NCBI GenBank assembly: GCA_032358165.1
Contig: JAALGY010000011.1
Coordinates: 310,001-374,000 of the forward strand
Source of the DNA: Diplosphaera chodatii
Lineage: Eukaryota; Chlorophyta; Trebouxiophyceae; Prasiolales; Stichococcaceae
Direction of reading: 5' to 3'
Length of the DNA stretch: 64,000 nucleotides
In this document: piece after piece, positions 22,491 through 33,290 of the stretch
Numbering within the stretch: position 1 is the stretch's first letter
Layout of the letters: each line of letters opens with the position of its first letter
Position numbers and translations under genes: made by a program
Notes under the pieces: model-generated
Told to the model about the DNA's origin: nothing
Databases searched by the model: none
What the model saw: the letters and a program-made list of their open reading frames with translations, nothing else

Positions 22491-23630
22491 GCTGCAGTGC
22501 CACAGCTGCGACGCAGACCTCCGGCACACACGTACAGCAAGAACACCGACAGCACTACTGAGACACCACAGGCTTGTAAATGGACTTTGCAGGGCCCTGT
22601 CGCGCCATCGTCTGAACTTTATTCTCCTGCGAGATCTTGGAATTATTCTTGGACAACATGCACAGCCATTGTTGGCATCATGCGCGCTGTACCGCGCGAT
22701 CAAATCCCATGCCCGCGCGAAGTGATCAACATCGCTTCCAATGCTATACGATCAGGGGCTGGCGGCTGTGGCGTTTCCCAGGCATGTCCATAACCTAAAC
22801 GCCTTAGGTCACAGCACTGCATCGGCAGCCGCTGACCAACAGATGGCAGCTCACCGCGGCATGTACAGGTATCAATGCCACATCTGCTGCATGGTGGCCC
22901 AAAAGGGATGGTACCTGCAGGGGCTTCTGGTGCGTGTTCATGCGGGTCTCCAGGAGTGCGCCAGGTCATTGTGGACCTGCACCGCACTCTGGGAGAGGTG
23001 GAGCCTCACTCGTGCAGCGGCTGCCAAATGCCAATAGTTGCAGTGCTTCGACTGCTGCGGGCTGCGTGACTGCTGCGGACAGCATCAACCTCGCTTGTAG
23101 CACTGCAGCCTGCATGCATGGTGGTGGTGATGCAGTCCAACATAAGGATCCTTTGCGGCATGGGTGGTGAACGGCTGGGAGCTGCGACTTAGAGCAACGT
23201 GCACGACTGGCAAGTCCATTGCAGTGGCGCTGCAGCTGGTCATTACCTGAACCAGGGCTGCGTACTTCCGACCAGGATGGCTTGCAGGGACAACAGCAAC
23301 ATTCCTTGATGCTGCTAGCAAGCTGCCAGCTTGCTGGTAACTGTCATTGTTTGCAGCACAGCATACGACGTGTCGGACGGTCAGACGACGATGCTAGTGG
23401 TCCAATCCCGCTTCATGCTGTGAGTGCGCATGACTTGTGTATATCGTCAGGAGCTGTCACTGATGGAGCACGTGCGTGTCGCTGTTGGCCGAAGCTGAGG
23501 CACTCGCATTTGGTCTGCACCATTGTGATGGTCTGCCTGCGTTTCACGCGAAAGGTGCAGAACCTTGCAGCGCAACGACGGACGACTGCAGCCTTCAAGG
23601 CTTCTGGGCATCCCTTTCCTACTGAACCCT
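22491..23630. promoter_or_regulatory. Upstream region of FBL4, shared with FBL5 and FBL6
   Basis: No intact gene is seen. On the minus strand, about 140 bp before the FBL4 start, there is a GAGATCTTGG block (22628-22640) resembling the better conserved copies upstream of FBL5 and FBL6. Further out, segments at about 22740-22890, 22925-22995 and 23050-23120 match 29640-29780, 29815-29895 and 29950-30020, so the upstream kilobase was duplicated with the gene. Short open frames in the region are not conserved between copies. Confidence 0.5.
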
Positions 23631-25909
23631 TCAGCGCAACACCCAATGGATCTGCGGGGCTGCCTGCTGCAGACACCTGAGGTGCTCAACGACGTCCAAG
23701 TGCTGACGCTCGTGCTTGGACACACTGTATCTTCGTGCAACGCATCCAGAGTCCCACGGGCATGAACCCGTCAGGTTGACCGTGCGGAGCTTTGGGAGGC
23801 GCCGCAGCGCTCCAGCATCCAATGCGTGCAGGTCCAGTGCTGCGCCGCAGTCGAGCACCTCCAGCACCTCTAGGCACGGCAGCTCCGACGCCATGACCAC
23901 AATATCGCCCATCTTGAGCTCGTCACCCCGGAGCTGCAGCCGGGTCAGGTGCGGATACGGCAGCGGCACGACTTCCGCCCTGTCCAGTAGCGCTGCAACA
24001 ACAGAGCAACAATACGTGTCATACCCTGACAGCAATCAGCTGTGCACACGAGCGCCAGGCGGGTGATGAGCAGATGCAGGCATGTCGGGACACAGACACA
24101 AGTTGGCGTGCAACATCGAATGTAGCAAGCAGCCGGGGCCTGTGAAGACGTGACGCACCATGCAGGCACAGCGTTCGCAGGTTGCTGCAGCCAGCAACTG
24201 CAAACAGCTCAGCGTCCTGGGCAAAGCCCAGCTCCAGCCGCGTCAGCTGTTGCAGGGCGCTGAGGCTGCACAGGGTCGGCAGGTTTGTGGCAATGTCGGT
24301 CAGGCCTAGGGTCTGCAGCGCGGTGAGCTGCTCCAGCACTTCGGCAAGCACCAAACCAGCCTTCAGCACCCGCAACGAGCTCGGCAGCGCCTGCATGCGC
24401 AGAGCAAAACCACGTGGCGCCTGAGCACATGTCAGGTGGAGCCAGAACTGTGTGGAGGACCGCTGGCAGCCATGCCAGCAGCACCTTGCACGTGGCGCTG
24501 CCACAGCAGTGTCCAGGGTGGTCACAATGTGATCAGCGCGCCTTAATAGTGAGCTCTTCAGCAATGCACGCGACTCCAGGTCGTCCTGGGAGATCTCCAA
24601 GGAGGTCAGTCGCGTCAGCTGGCTGATGCTGTGGGTCAGCGGGGCTGTCAGGCAGTTGCCCAACTCAAGGTGCTTCAGCCGCTGCAACGCTGTTATGCCC
24701 GCCGGCAGGCTGCCCACAGAGAACATCGTCTCGTGGCTCTCTGGCTCGAACATGGAAAGATCCAGGAACGTCAGGCGTGTGCACCTGTACCCGCAACATC
24801 ATCCCGTGAGATTGTTGGACTGTGATCCTGGAACTACTTGTACCAAGCATGACATCGTTGTCTGTGACACAATGCACTATGTGGGAAGTGGGTGTCTTGC
24901 TGATTGTGAGGGCCGCAGTGGCAGTACCCACCTGAGCAAGCTGGGCGGGAAGTCATCTGGCCGCGAGCGGTGACCCGGCTGGTGCTCGTCCGGAAAGGTA
25001 TCTGAGTCGTAGTGGAGTCCCGAGTCGCCCGTGCGAAAGTGCAGGCGAACAAACTCGAGGGCGGGCAGGCTGGCGAACAGCGCATTCAGGCTGGGCTGCC
25101 CGAGTGGCGTGCTGACGAAAGGAAACTTCCAGCCGCAAAAGTGAGCGCAGCTGAGTTATGCATGCCTGCATGGTGGTGATAGCAAAGCCAGTGAGCACCT
25201 ATAGCATGTACCAAAGCCTGTTGTTGTGCTCCTGTTTGGCAGGAGGGATCAAACAGATGGATTGGACAGACGAGCTTGCGTACCAGGGCCTGGACGCCAA
25301 AATAATGACAATCGTAAGCAAGCTCGGTGACGATCTGCAGCCGCTGCAACTGGGTTGCTGTGGGCGCCACAGACAGCAGCGTAGACTGCACCTCCTCTGT
25401 GTCAAAGCCACAAAACTGCACGGCACCATCAGGACGGTTTTGCAGCTGCCATGGCACACAAGAGGGCCAGACGTCGCAGTGCAGGACTGCCGTGATACAT
25501 AGCAGACTATGAGCTCAGCAGATGAAACCAACACTGGTGTTGACACCTGCAGGGCAAGCTGGCGCATCCCTGGGCTGCGCTGCCGCAGCCAGCGATCCAT
25601 GTTGCGGGCATGATCAGTCATGCGTACACGGGTGATCTGCGGCGTCACGTTCACGACTGGCCACATGCTGGCATCAGCCAGTACTGTGCGCCATCGCTGG
25701 CACACCAGCGGCAAGCTCCTCATCCTATGATAAAGTACAGCATTGGTAACTGCCGCATCAAGCGCCTGTGTTGTCTGCGCACCATCACAGGCAGGTTAGC
25801 ACTGCCTGTCTGCCTGACTAGCTTACCTGTCCTTCTGCGGCACTAGGATCAGGATCTTGCGCAGCACGTCGTCGCTGAGCAACTGGATCGATGCGCGGGT
25901 TGCTGCCAT
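23631..25909 (-). CDS. FBL5: F-box/LRR protein with one apparent frameshift
   Basis: Exon 1 (25909-25827) encodes Met-Ala-Ala-Thr-Arg then SIQLLSDDVLRKILILVPQ. Exon 2 (about 25725-25545) encodes LPLVCQRWRTVLADASMW and ARNMDRWLRQRSPGMRQLAL. LRR exons lie at about 25440-25210, 25200-24936, 24786-24530, 24390-24120 and 23992-23631, ending HWVLR then TGA. In the fourth exon a single extra base near 25112-25122, in a run of pyrimidines after LRLEVSF, shifts the frame. The expected STPLGQPSLNALFASLP and LEFVRLHF continue in the next frame. It is either a recent pseudogene or a sequencing error in an otherwise intact gene. Confidence 0.7.
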
Positions 25910-27147
25910 ATTGCAGCACCGCAGCTGCAACGCAGACCCTCAGCGCACGGATACAACACCACCGACAGCCAACCAGAGACCACCAGAAGCTAGGACAGGA
26001 TTGTAAAAGCCGTCGTCGCGCCATCAAACAGGAAGACTATTGCGCACGTGCGAAATCTTGGGATCTCAGATCGTATGCACGACCATCATGCGTGCGAGCA
26101 AAGCTTGCCGCTCAACCATAGGTGGTGACAACATATTCCTCAATTACGTACGATCAAGGGCTGGCGGCAATTTCTATTTTGCCGGCGTACTCTATGACCT
26201 GATGTCGTCAGATCATCATCACCACTTCGGCATTCAGCAACCGCTTGCTGTCCATATACAGATCGCAGCTTCTGGCTGCACCAACGTGCATGAAACATCA
26301 TCTACGGCCGCACACCCCAGCAGCGTGATGCTATCCACAGGTAGGTCTCAGGTTCGTGTTCACATGGGTCTGCAGGAGTGCGCAGACCACACTCACTTTC
26401 CACCCCAGGAGAGGTGAGAGCAAACCGGCTTGGTGAAGAAGTGGCTGCCAAGGGCCTACGTAATGCATCGCTGGCGATGCTGCGGGCAGCGCTGCTGCTG
26501 CAGGCACACCGACCGCTCTGTGGCTTGCTCCACCTTGATGGCGCAACCACAAACGGTCCTTCGTAGCATCACACACAGCGTGTGGGTGACAACCGTGAGA
26601 AGATGTAGCATGCATGACGCTGGCAGAGCCCACCTCGTTGGTGGCTCTGCGGATGCTGATCATCGCAACAGGGCTGTATGTTCCTACAGGATGTCGTTGT
26701 GACGATAGACCACATGCATCTGACCTGTGCAGGACATCAGATCCGTCATCTTTGTTGCAAGGCAATACAATAGTGCACAAGAGGGGCATGTTGGCTTCAC
26801 AGATTGGACCCTGCACAAAGCTCCAGGCTGGTCACACATGCGGGTGCTGACGCGCTCCGGGAGCATCGAGTATCTCTGGCATACGAGTAGTACTCGTACA
26901 GATATTGTCTCACTTGAACATGTTGGGCATACAAGTCTGATCTGAACATGACCAGGGTCAGGGGCATGCATGCCCATGCATGCCGCCGAGTGTCTGAGAG
27001 ACGAAGTCGCTGGTGGACCCCATGCACGGGTGAGGACCATGGTCATCGTCACTCTCGCTCCTTCCTTATACAGAAGAAAATTGCAGTGTATCAACGTGCC
27101 CCTACCATACTGGCACGAAGGATAGCAGGTTACTCCGACCCCAAGTC
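25910..27147. promoter_or_regulatory. Upstream region of FBL5 with conserved element
   Basis: It carries AATCTTGGGATCTCAGATCG at about 26055-26075, roughly 150 bp before the FBL5 start, nearly identical to the copy before FBL6. A segment near 26335-26390 matches the upstream regions of FBL4 and FBL6. The part next to FBL6's end (about 26960-27060) matches the flank beyond FBL7's end (about 30395-30490). No gene is supported. Confidence 0.5.
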
Positions 27148-29367
27148 TCACAGCACCGACTCGATATGTGGGGCCGCCAGCTGCAGGCGCATCATGTGCT
27201 GGACCATGGCCAGAGGCAGATACTTTTGCGGTGGCACGCCCCGCGGCGTATTCGAATAGCGGTCGGGATCCCACAGCAGGGACCCCGAAAGGCTGACCGT
27301 GCGCAGCTTTGGCAGTGCTGCCAGCGCCACGGCGTCTTCTTCGTACACCTCAAATACCCCGGAAGTGTCCAGCACCTCCAGGATCTCCAAATTCGGCAGC
27401 TCCGAGATCATGGCGACGACGTCTGACATCTCGTACTCGTCGCCTTGCAGCTGCAGCCGAGTCAGGTGCGGAAACCGCAGCGGCTCCAGCTCGTCGAGCT
27501 CCAGTGCTGCAGTTCATGTCCAAGCGAGGCATATGTGACCGCCGCTTTGGTGCACAGCAGTGCCGAGACAGGTGAGACAGACAAGCAAAGATATCATTCG
27601 ACAGAATCATGTGCACAAACCCATGCAGCTCCAAGTTGGAGCATCACGCACCGTGTATGCACAATGTGCGCAGGTTGGTACAGCCGGCAACTGCCTCAAG
27701 CACAGCATCTGAAGCGGTGCCCAGCTTGAGCAGTGTCAGCCGCTGCAGGCCGCTCAGGCTGCATATGTCCTCAGGCAGGCTGACGGTGCCGCCCAGGCTC
27801 AGGCTGTCCAGTGCCGTCAGCTGCGCCAGCACCTCCTCAGACACTTGCGAAGCATCCAGTACCCGCAGTGAGGCCGGCAGTGCCTGCGGAAGCATTGCAC
27901 AGGGGTTACGGTGTGCTCAATTCCTGCGCTGCTGGCAAAGCAGGCAGCCACAGAATGTCCGCAGCAGTGTGTTGACCGCAGCATGCACAGCCCGGCTCAG
28001 CATGCAATGTGCACCTCTGGGTCGTCGGGGTCACAGATGTCCGCGTTGTGCAGCTCCGCTTGCAGGACCGCCAAGTGGGTGAGCTGCGTCAGCCGGCTTA
28101 TGCCGCACGTCAGCGGCTCAGTCACGCAGTCGCCCAGCTGCAGGTGCTGCAGGCGCTGCAGTGCGGTGATGCCGCTTGGCAAGCCGCCCACGGTCAACAT
28201 GTCGTTGTATGTGCTCGGGTGGTACATGGAGAGGTCCAGTTGGGTGAGACGCGTGCACCTGCGACCACATAGACTGGGATTTGATGTTTCAATGGTGTTC
28301 TCAGGGCACATGCCAGGCATACGTGGATTGAACGTCAGCATCGAAGGGGATGCCGCAGTGCAGCATGACATGTGGACTGGCAGTGGCTACCTCAGCAGGC
28401 TCCGTGGGAAATCGTCCGGCCGATCCTCGTCGATGCTGTCGTCGCTGTCCGAGCCCTCAGGCACACTTGTGCGAAAGTGCAGGCCGACAAACTCAAGGGC
28501 AGGCAGGCTGGCGAACAGATCATCCAGGCTTCCCTGCCGTAGTGGCGTGCTGATGAAGGAGACCTCCAGTCGAGTGAGGGAACGCAATTGGCTGACACAC
28601 TCCTGCACAGTGGAAGCAATCGAGCAGGTGTGTGCTGATCTCGAGACACAAGTTCTGGAACTCGACTGCCTCGTGTCAACAGCATGCTTAGTGGTGCAGG
28701 GTCAGGACCCCGCCATACCAGGGCCTCAGCACTGAAGATGTGACCTTCAAACGAGGGTTTCGACATCAGCTGCAGCGACTGTAAATTTGCTGCGGTTGGC
28801 CCAACGGACCGCAGCGCGGATTGCAGCAACATAGTGTCGAAACCACGGAACTGCATGACACCATGTGGCAGATCTGTAAATTGGGTTTGAGATGAACGGC
28901 ACAACCTGCACTTGCCTCAACTCAGCAGCACATCAACACGGTCAAGAGCAGTTCTCACAGTCGCTTGATTGGCAGGTGCAAGAGCAGATACTTGCCCGCA
29001 AGACAAGCTGGTGCATTCCAGGGCTGCGTTGCCGTAGCTAAGTTTGCATGTTGTTGGGATGCTCGGACTTGGGATGCAGCTGAGAAATGCGCGGCATCAC
29101 ATTCACAACCGGCCACATGCTGGCGTCTGCCGTAATCCTGTGCCATCTGCTGCATACCAGCGGCACGCTCTGCATTCTGCAGTGCCGCACAAAGATGATG
29201 CATCGCCACACACTGCATGCTGTCGGTGCGCCCTGATTTGAAGGTCAGACCTGCGCCTGTGCTTGGGTCACTTCAACACAGCACCTGTCGTTGTGAGGCA
29301 GCAGGATCAAGACTCTGCGCAATACGTCGTCGCTGAGCGACTGGATCGATGCACACAATGCCGCCAT
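27148..29367 (-). pseudogene. FBL6: F-box/LRR gene with in-frame stop in exon 2
   Basis: Exon 1 (29367-29285) encodes Met-Ala-Ala-Leu-Cys then ASIQSLSDDVLRRVLILLP. Exon 2 (about 29180-28998) encodes VPLVCSRWHRITADASMW and EHPNNMQT, then TAG at 29038-29040 where FBL7 has TGG (Trp), then LRQRSPGMHQLVLR. All later exons are open: about 28880-28705, 28608-28390 (acidic loop DSDDSIDED), 28262-28015, 27890-27650 and 27510-27148. The exon 2 donor is GCAAGT. Translation would stop within about 70 residues, before any LRR. A single substitution is the only lesion I found, so the inactivation would be recent. Confidence 0.72.
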
Positions 29368-30523
29368 GCTTCTGCTGCGATGCAGGTCTTCTATACACGA
29401 GTGCAAAAACAACCCCGACAGCATACGCTTGTGAAGACCACCACAGGCTAGTGAACGGGCTCTGCATGTCTGCAAGGTCCTGCCGCGGCATCGGCCTTTA
29501 ACTTTGAATGATCTACCCTGCGACATCTTGGGATCTCAGATCCAATGCACGGCCATCATGCGCGCAAGCTTCACCGCGCAGTCACACTGCATGCTAGCGA
29601 GACGTGACCAAATGTCGCTGCAAAGCAAACAGGAGCAGGGCTAGCAGCAGTGATAGAGTCGCGGGCTTGGCCCACGACCTGCTGCCCTCAGATCACCAGC
29701 ACCATATTGGCATCAGCAACTGCTGACGCACAGATGGCAGCTTGTCGCGGCACTGATGTGAATCATGCCACAACTGCGGCAGGATCACCCCAGGAGCGCG
29801 CGATGGTACCCATAGGTAGGCTTCGGCTGCAAGTTCGAGCGGGTCTACAGGAATGCGGCAGGTCGTTGCGGACCCTGCATGCCAACAGAGGTGGAGCTAG
29901 CAACCTTTGGAAGCGCATCACCTTCACAAGGCCTACAGCTATATTGAACCTGCTGCTGCGGGCTGTGTGACTGCCGCGGGCAGCGTCAATCGCGTTGTAC
30001 CGCTGCAGCCTGCATGGTGCAGCCACTACCCAGGATCCTCTGTGTAAGGTATTGGGTGGCTGCGAGCTGTAACTAATAGCAGCGTGCACGACGTACCACT
30101 GCAGTAGGGGCAGTTCCTAGTGCGGGTCAGCATCCGCATTCCCAACCAGCAGGCGGGAGCCTTGTGCAGGGGCAGACGCATGGTGCCAGCTCTGCCCTGC
30201 CCAGTATCGTTTTGCAGGTAGGGACAATGCACCAACATCTACGACGTAGCATGGATGCTTGTAGTCTGCCCGTGCACAGCCATCTTCAACAAAACACGCA
30301 GCCCCGCTTAGGTGAATCTTGAAAAGACAGCATATGCACTCGCTTGCTACTGGAGCTTTGCATGTATGGTCTGGATAGAACGGGCATGAAGGCCCGTGCA
30401 TGCCTCCGTGTGTCGAATGATGTCCTTCGTTGCTGTTGAAGCCCTTGCATCAGTGAGGAACATGGCCATTGCGAGTCTCGCTACTCTTACCCGAACATTA
30501 CACCAACCCACCAATCCATCTTG
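29368..30523. promoter_or_regulatory. Upstream region of FBL6 with conserved element
   Basis: It contains GACATCTTGGGATCTCAGAT at about 29522-29541, some 155 bp before the FBL6 start. The homologous upstream segments at 29640-30020 are described under FBL4. From about 30395 it matches the flank downstream of FBL6. No gene is supported. Confidence 0.5.
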
Positions 30524-32814
30524 TCAAGGAGCAACCTGACGAAGCTGGTGTTGATGACCAAACCAATCCTCCACAGGTCTTGCAGCACATGCTTCTCGCG
30601 TGGGTCCTTGTGCCGGGTACATCATGTAGTCAACCAGGGCCAGGAGCAAGTGCATTTGCAGTGGCATGCCCTGCGGTGTGCTCATGTGTAAATCGGGTCT
30701 CAATGACATTGCCCCAAAAGGATGTCCTCAGCAGCTTATGCAGCTTTGGCAACCGTGACAGCGCCTCGGCGACCTCTACCTCCAGGGGTAACACCCTGAC
30801 AATCTCGAGCACTTCCAGGATCTCCAGCTGCGGCAGCTCCGAGATCATGGCCAGGACGTTCGCCATCGGGTACTCACTGTCACCTCGCAGCTGCAGTCGG
30901 GTCAGGTGCGGATATGGCAGCGGGCCCACTTCGTCCAATCGCAGTCCTACAGTGCATGACAACACAGGGCATGACGGTCACCATATGGTGCATAGCAGGT
31001 GCCCGGCAGGCGACATTTAGACATGCAACTCAGCATGATCGTGTACGCATGGTGCATGCAGCTCCAGCTTAGAGCATGACGCACTGTGCAAGCACAACGT
31101 GCGCAAGTTGGTGCAACCAGCGAACGCGGCAAGCTCAGCATCTGCGACGTGGCCCATTTCCAGTAGAGTTAGCCGCTGCAGGCCACTCAAGCTACATATC
31201 GCCGAAGAAAGGCTGACAGTATCTTCCAAGCTCAGGCTTTCCAGTGCTGTCAGCTGCGCCAGCACTTCCTCAGGCACTCGGAAAGCGGCCAGTACCCGCA
31301 GTGAGGCCGGCAGCGCCTGCAGAAGCACTGCACAGAGATTACAGTCTGCTCAATGTGCCACAGCGCTGACAAAGTAAACATGCCACAACGTCCTATAGCA
31401 TTGCAGTGCCCAGTTCAGGGCATGCATAGCGGCACAGCATGCACAGCGCACCACCAGTTCATTGGGGTCATAGAGGCCTTCCATGTGCAGTTCCATTTGC
31501 AGCACCGCCAGGTGGGTGAGCTGCGTCAGCCGGCTGAGGCCGCACGTCAGCGGCGCAGTCACGCAGCTGCCCAGCTTGAGGTGTTGCAGGCGCTGCAATG
31601 CGCTTATGTCGTGCGGCAGGCCGCCCACACTGAATACATATTTGTGTGTGTGGGGGAAGTGCATGCAGAGCTCCAGATGCGCCAGGCGTGTACACCTGCA
31701 ACCACAGGGATTTGACAGTACGTATTTGCGATTTAGGGAGCACACATTGGCGTCCACAAGGACTAGGTGTTACAACCGAATATTGATGAAGATCTGCAGT
31801 GTAATCAGGTGGCCATGGAAAGTAGTTACCTTAGTAGGCTTTGCGGAAATGCATTCGGCAGGTCCGGATAATATGGCTCATCATCACTGTCCGAGCCTGT
31901 GTCGCCCTCAGGATCGGCTGTGCGGAAGTGCAGGCCGACAAACTCAAGGGCAGGCAGGCTTGCAAATATCCTGTTCAAGCTCCCTTCCACAAGTGGCGTG
32001 CCGATGAAGGAGACCTCCAGTCGAGTCAGGGAATGCAGCTGGCTGACATATGCCTGCACGATGTAATGCTCTAACATCAATATACCTGTCAGTAGTGCAC
32101 CACTCATGCCACATATGCTCCATCTACTCGGCAGCAGGATTGGTGCTGCAAGGTCGGAAGCTCGCCATACCAGGGCCTCAACAGTGAAGAGGCGACGATT
32201 GTAGTCAGTCGATATAAGCTGCAGCTGCTGTAAATGTGCTGCGGTAGGCGCGACGGACCGCAGCGCGCATTCCAGCAACAGACAATTGAAGCGAAACTGC
32301 ATGGCACACCATCGCAAAGTAGTGTGTGTTCGCTCAGTGAGATGAGCATTTTCATGTACTGGCCGCAACTCGGCGCGCAAGGCATGTCAGCATTGTCAAG
32401 TGCTTACAATCCTACAATTGGCAAGTGCAGAGGCAGCACTTGCCCGCAAGGTGAGCTGGCGCATCTCAGGGCTGCGCTGCCGCAGCCAAGTCTGCATGTT
32501 GTTGGGATGCTCGGATGCACTAAGATTTGGCATCGCGTTCACAATCGGCCACATGCTGGCGTCCTCCGTGATTGAATGCCACCCGCAGCACACCAGCGGC
32601 ACGCTCTGTATCCTGCAGCATCACACAGAAACATTGCAGCCTGCACGACAAACCAGACCGCTGCATTGTGCGTCACGCCATCCTGACATTGCCACTGGAC
32701 TTGCTGCCTTGAGTTGCATATGTGTTGGCACCTGTCCTTCGAAGGCAGCAGCATGAGAATTTTGCGGAGCACATCGTCGTTGAGCGACATGATCGATGCA
32801 TGCTGTGCCGCCAT
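30524..32814 (-). CDS. FBL7: F-box/LRR protein with altered C-terminus
   Basis: Exon 1 (32814-32732) encodes Met-Ala-Ala-Gln-His then SIMSLNDDVLRKILMLLP. Exon 2 (about 32615-32440) has VPLVCCGWHSITEDASMW and NNMQTWLRQRSPEMRQLTLR, and ends at a GCAAGT donor. LRR exons lie at about 32380-32150, 32075-31833 (acidic loop GSDSDDE), 31710-31450, 31328-31070 and from 30950. The last exon matches FBL6 to ALSRLPKLHKLL. A net 7-nt length difference then shifts the frame: the direct frame stops at 30630, while the homologous frame (DLHMSTPQGMPLQMHLLLAL) runs to 30524. The last ~15 residues of the group are not conserved in either case. The body looks functional and the end is uncertain. Confidence 0.7.
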
Positions 32815-33290
32815 ATGTGCAGCATACGACGCTGCTGCAGGCTGCCAGAGCTGTCAACACAGCAACTGTGGTGCGTTAATGTCAGCGATACTTTAGTGCC
32901 TGCAGAATTGAAATGATCAGCATACACGAGGTAGTCGGGAGCAATAACTCGCGCTGGTGGACTGCTACATTTGCGCAAACTCGGTTCCCATGCAAGGCCA
33001 CATGTCCACTATTTGCTTGAGACGTATGTTGCATCTCGACAGCTTTTGCTTGCAATGCTTCTTTATCGTTAGATGGCGGCAGCATTTATGTAAGCGCAAG
33101 CACATGATGTGATCTGCTCAGAAGACATACCTGCAGATGGCCACAGTAATCACCTGGTGCCCGGACTGCTCTGCTCTGGAAGCTTCGCTGTAAATAAGCT
33201 GCATGCTCTGGGTGTGCGATCTGGCGCCGCACTGCAATCTGCCATCTCGAGGCTTCATCAATCACCTGCGCATGCGGGGCCAGCCGTCCA
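32815..33290. promoter_or_regulatory. Divergent spacer between FBL7 and the SDR gene
   Basis: These 476 bp lie between two starts on opposite strands and should hold both promoters. The ATCTTGGGATCTCAGATC element of FBL5/6 was not found here. No clear TATA box was seen. Confidence 0.4.
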
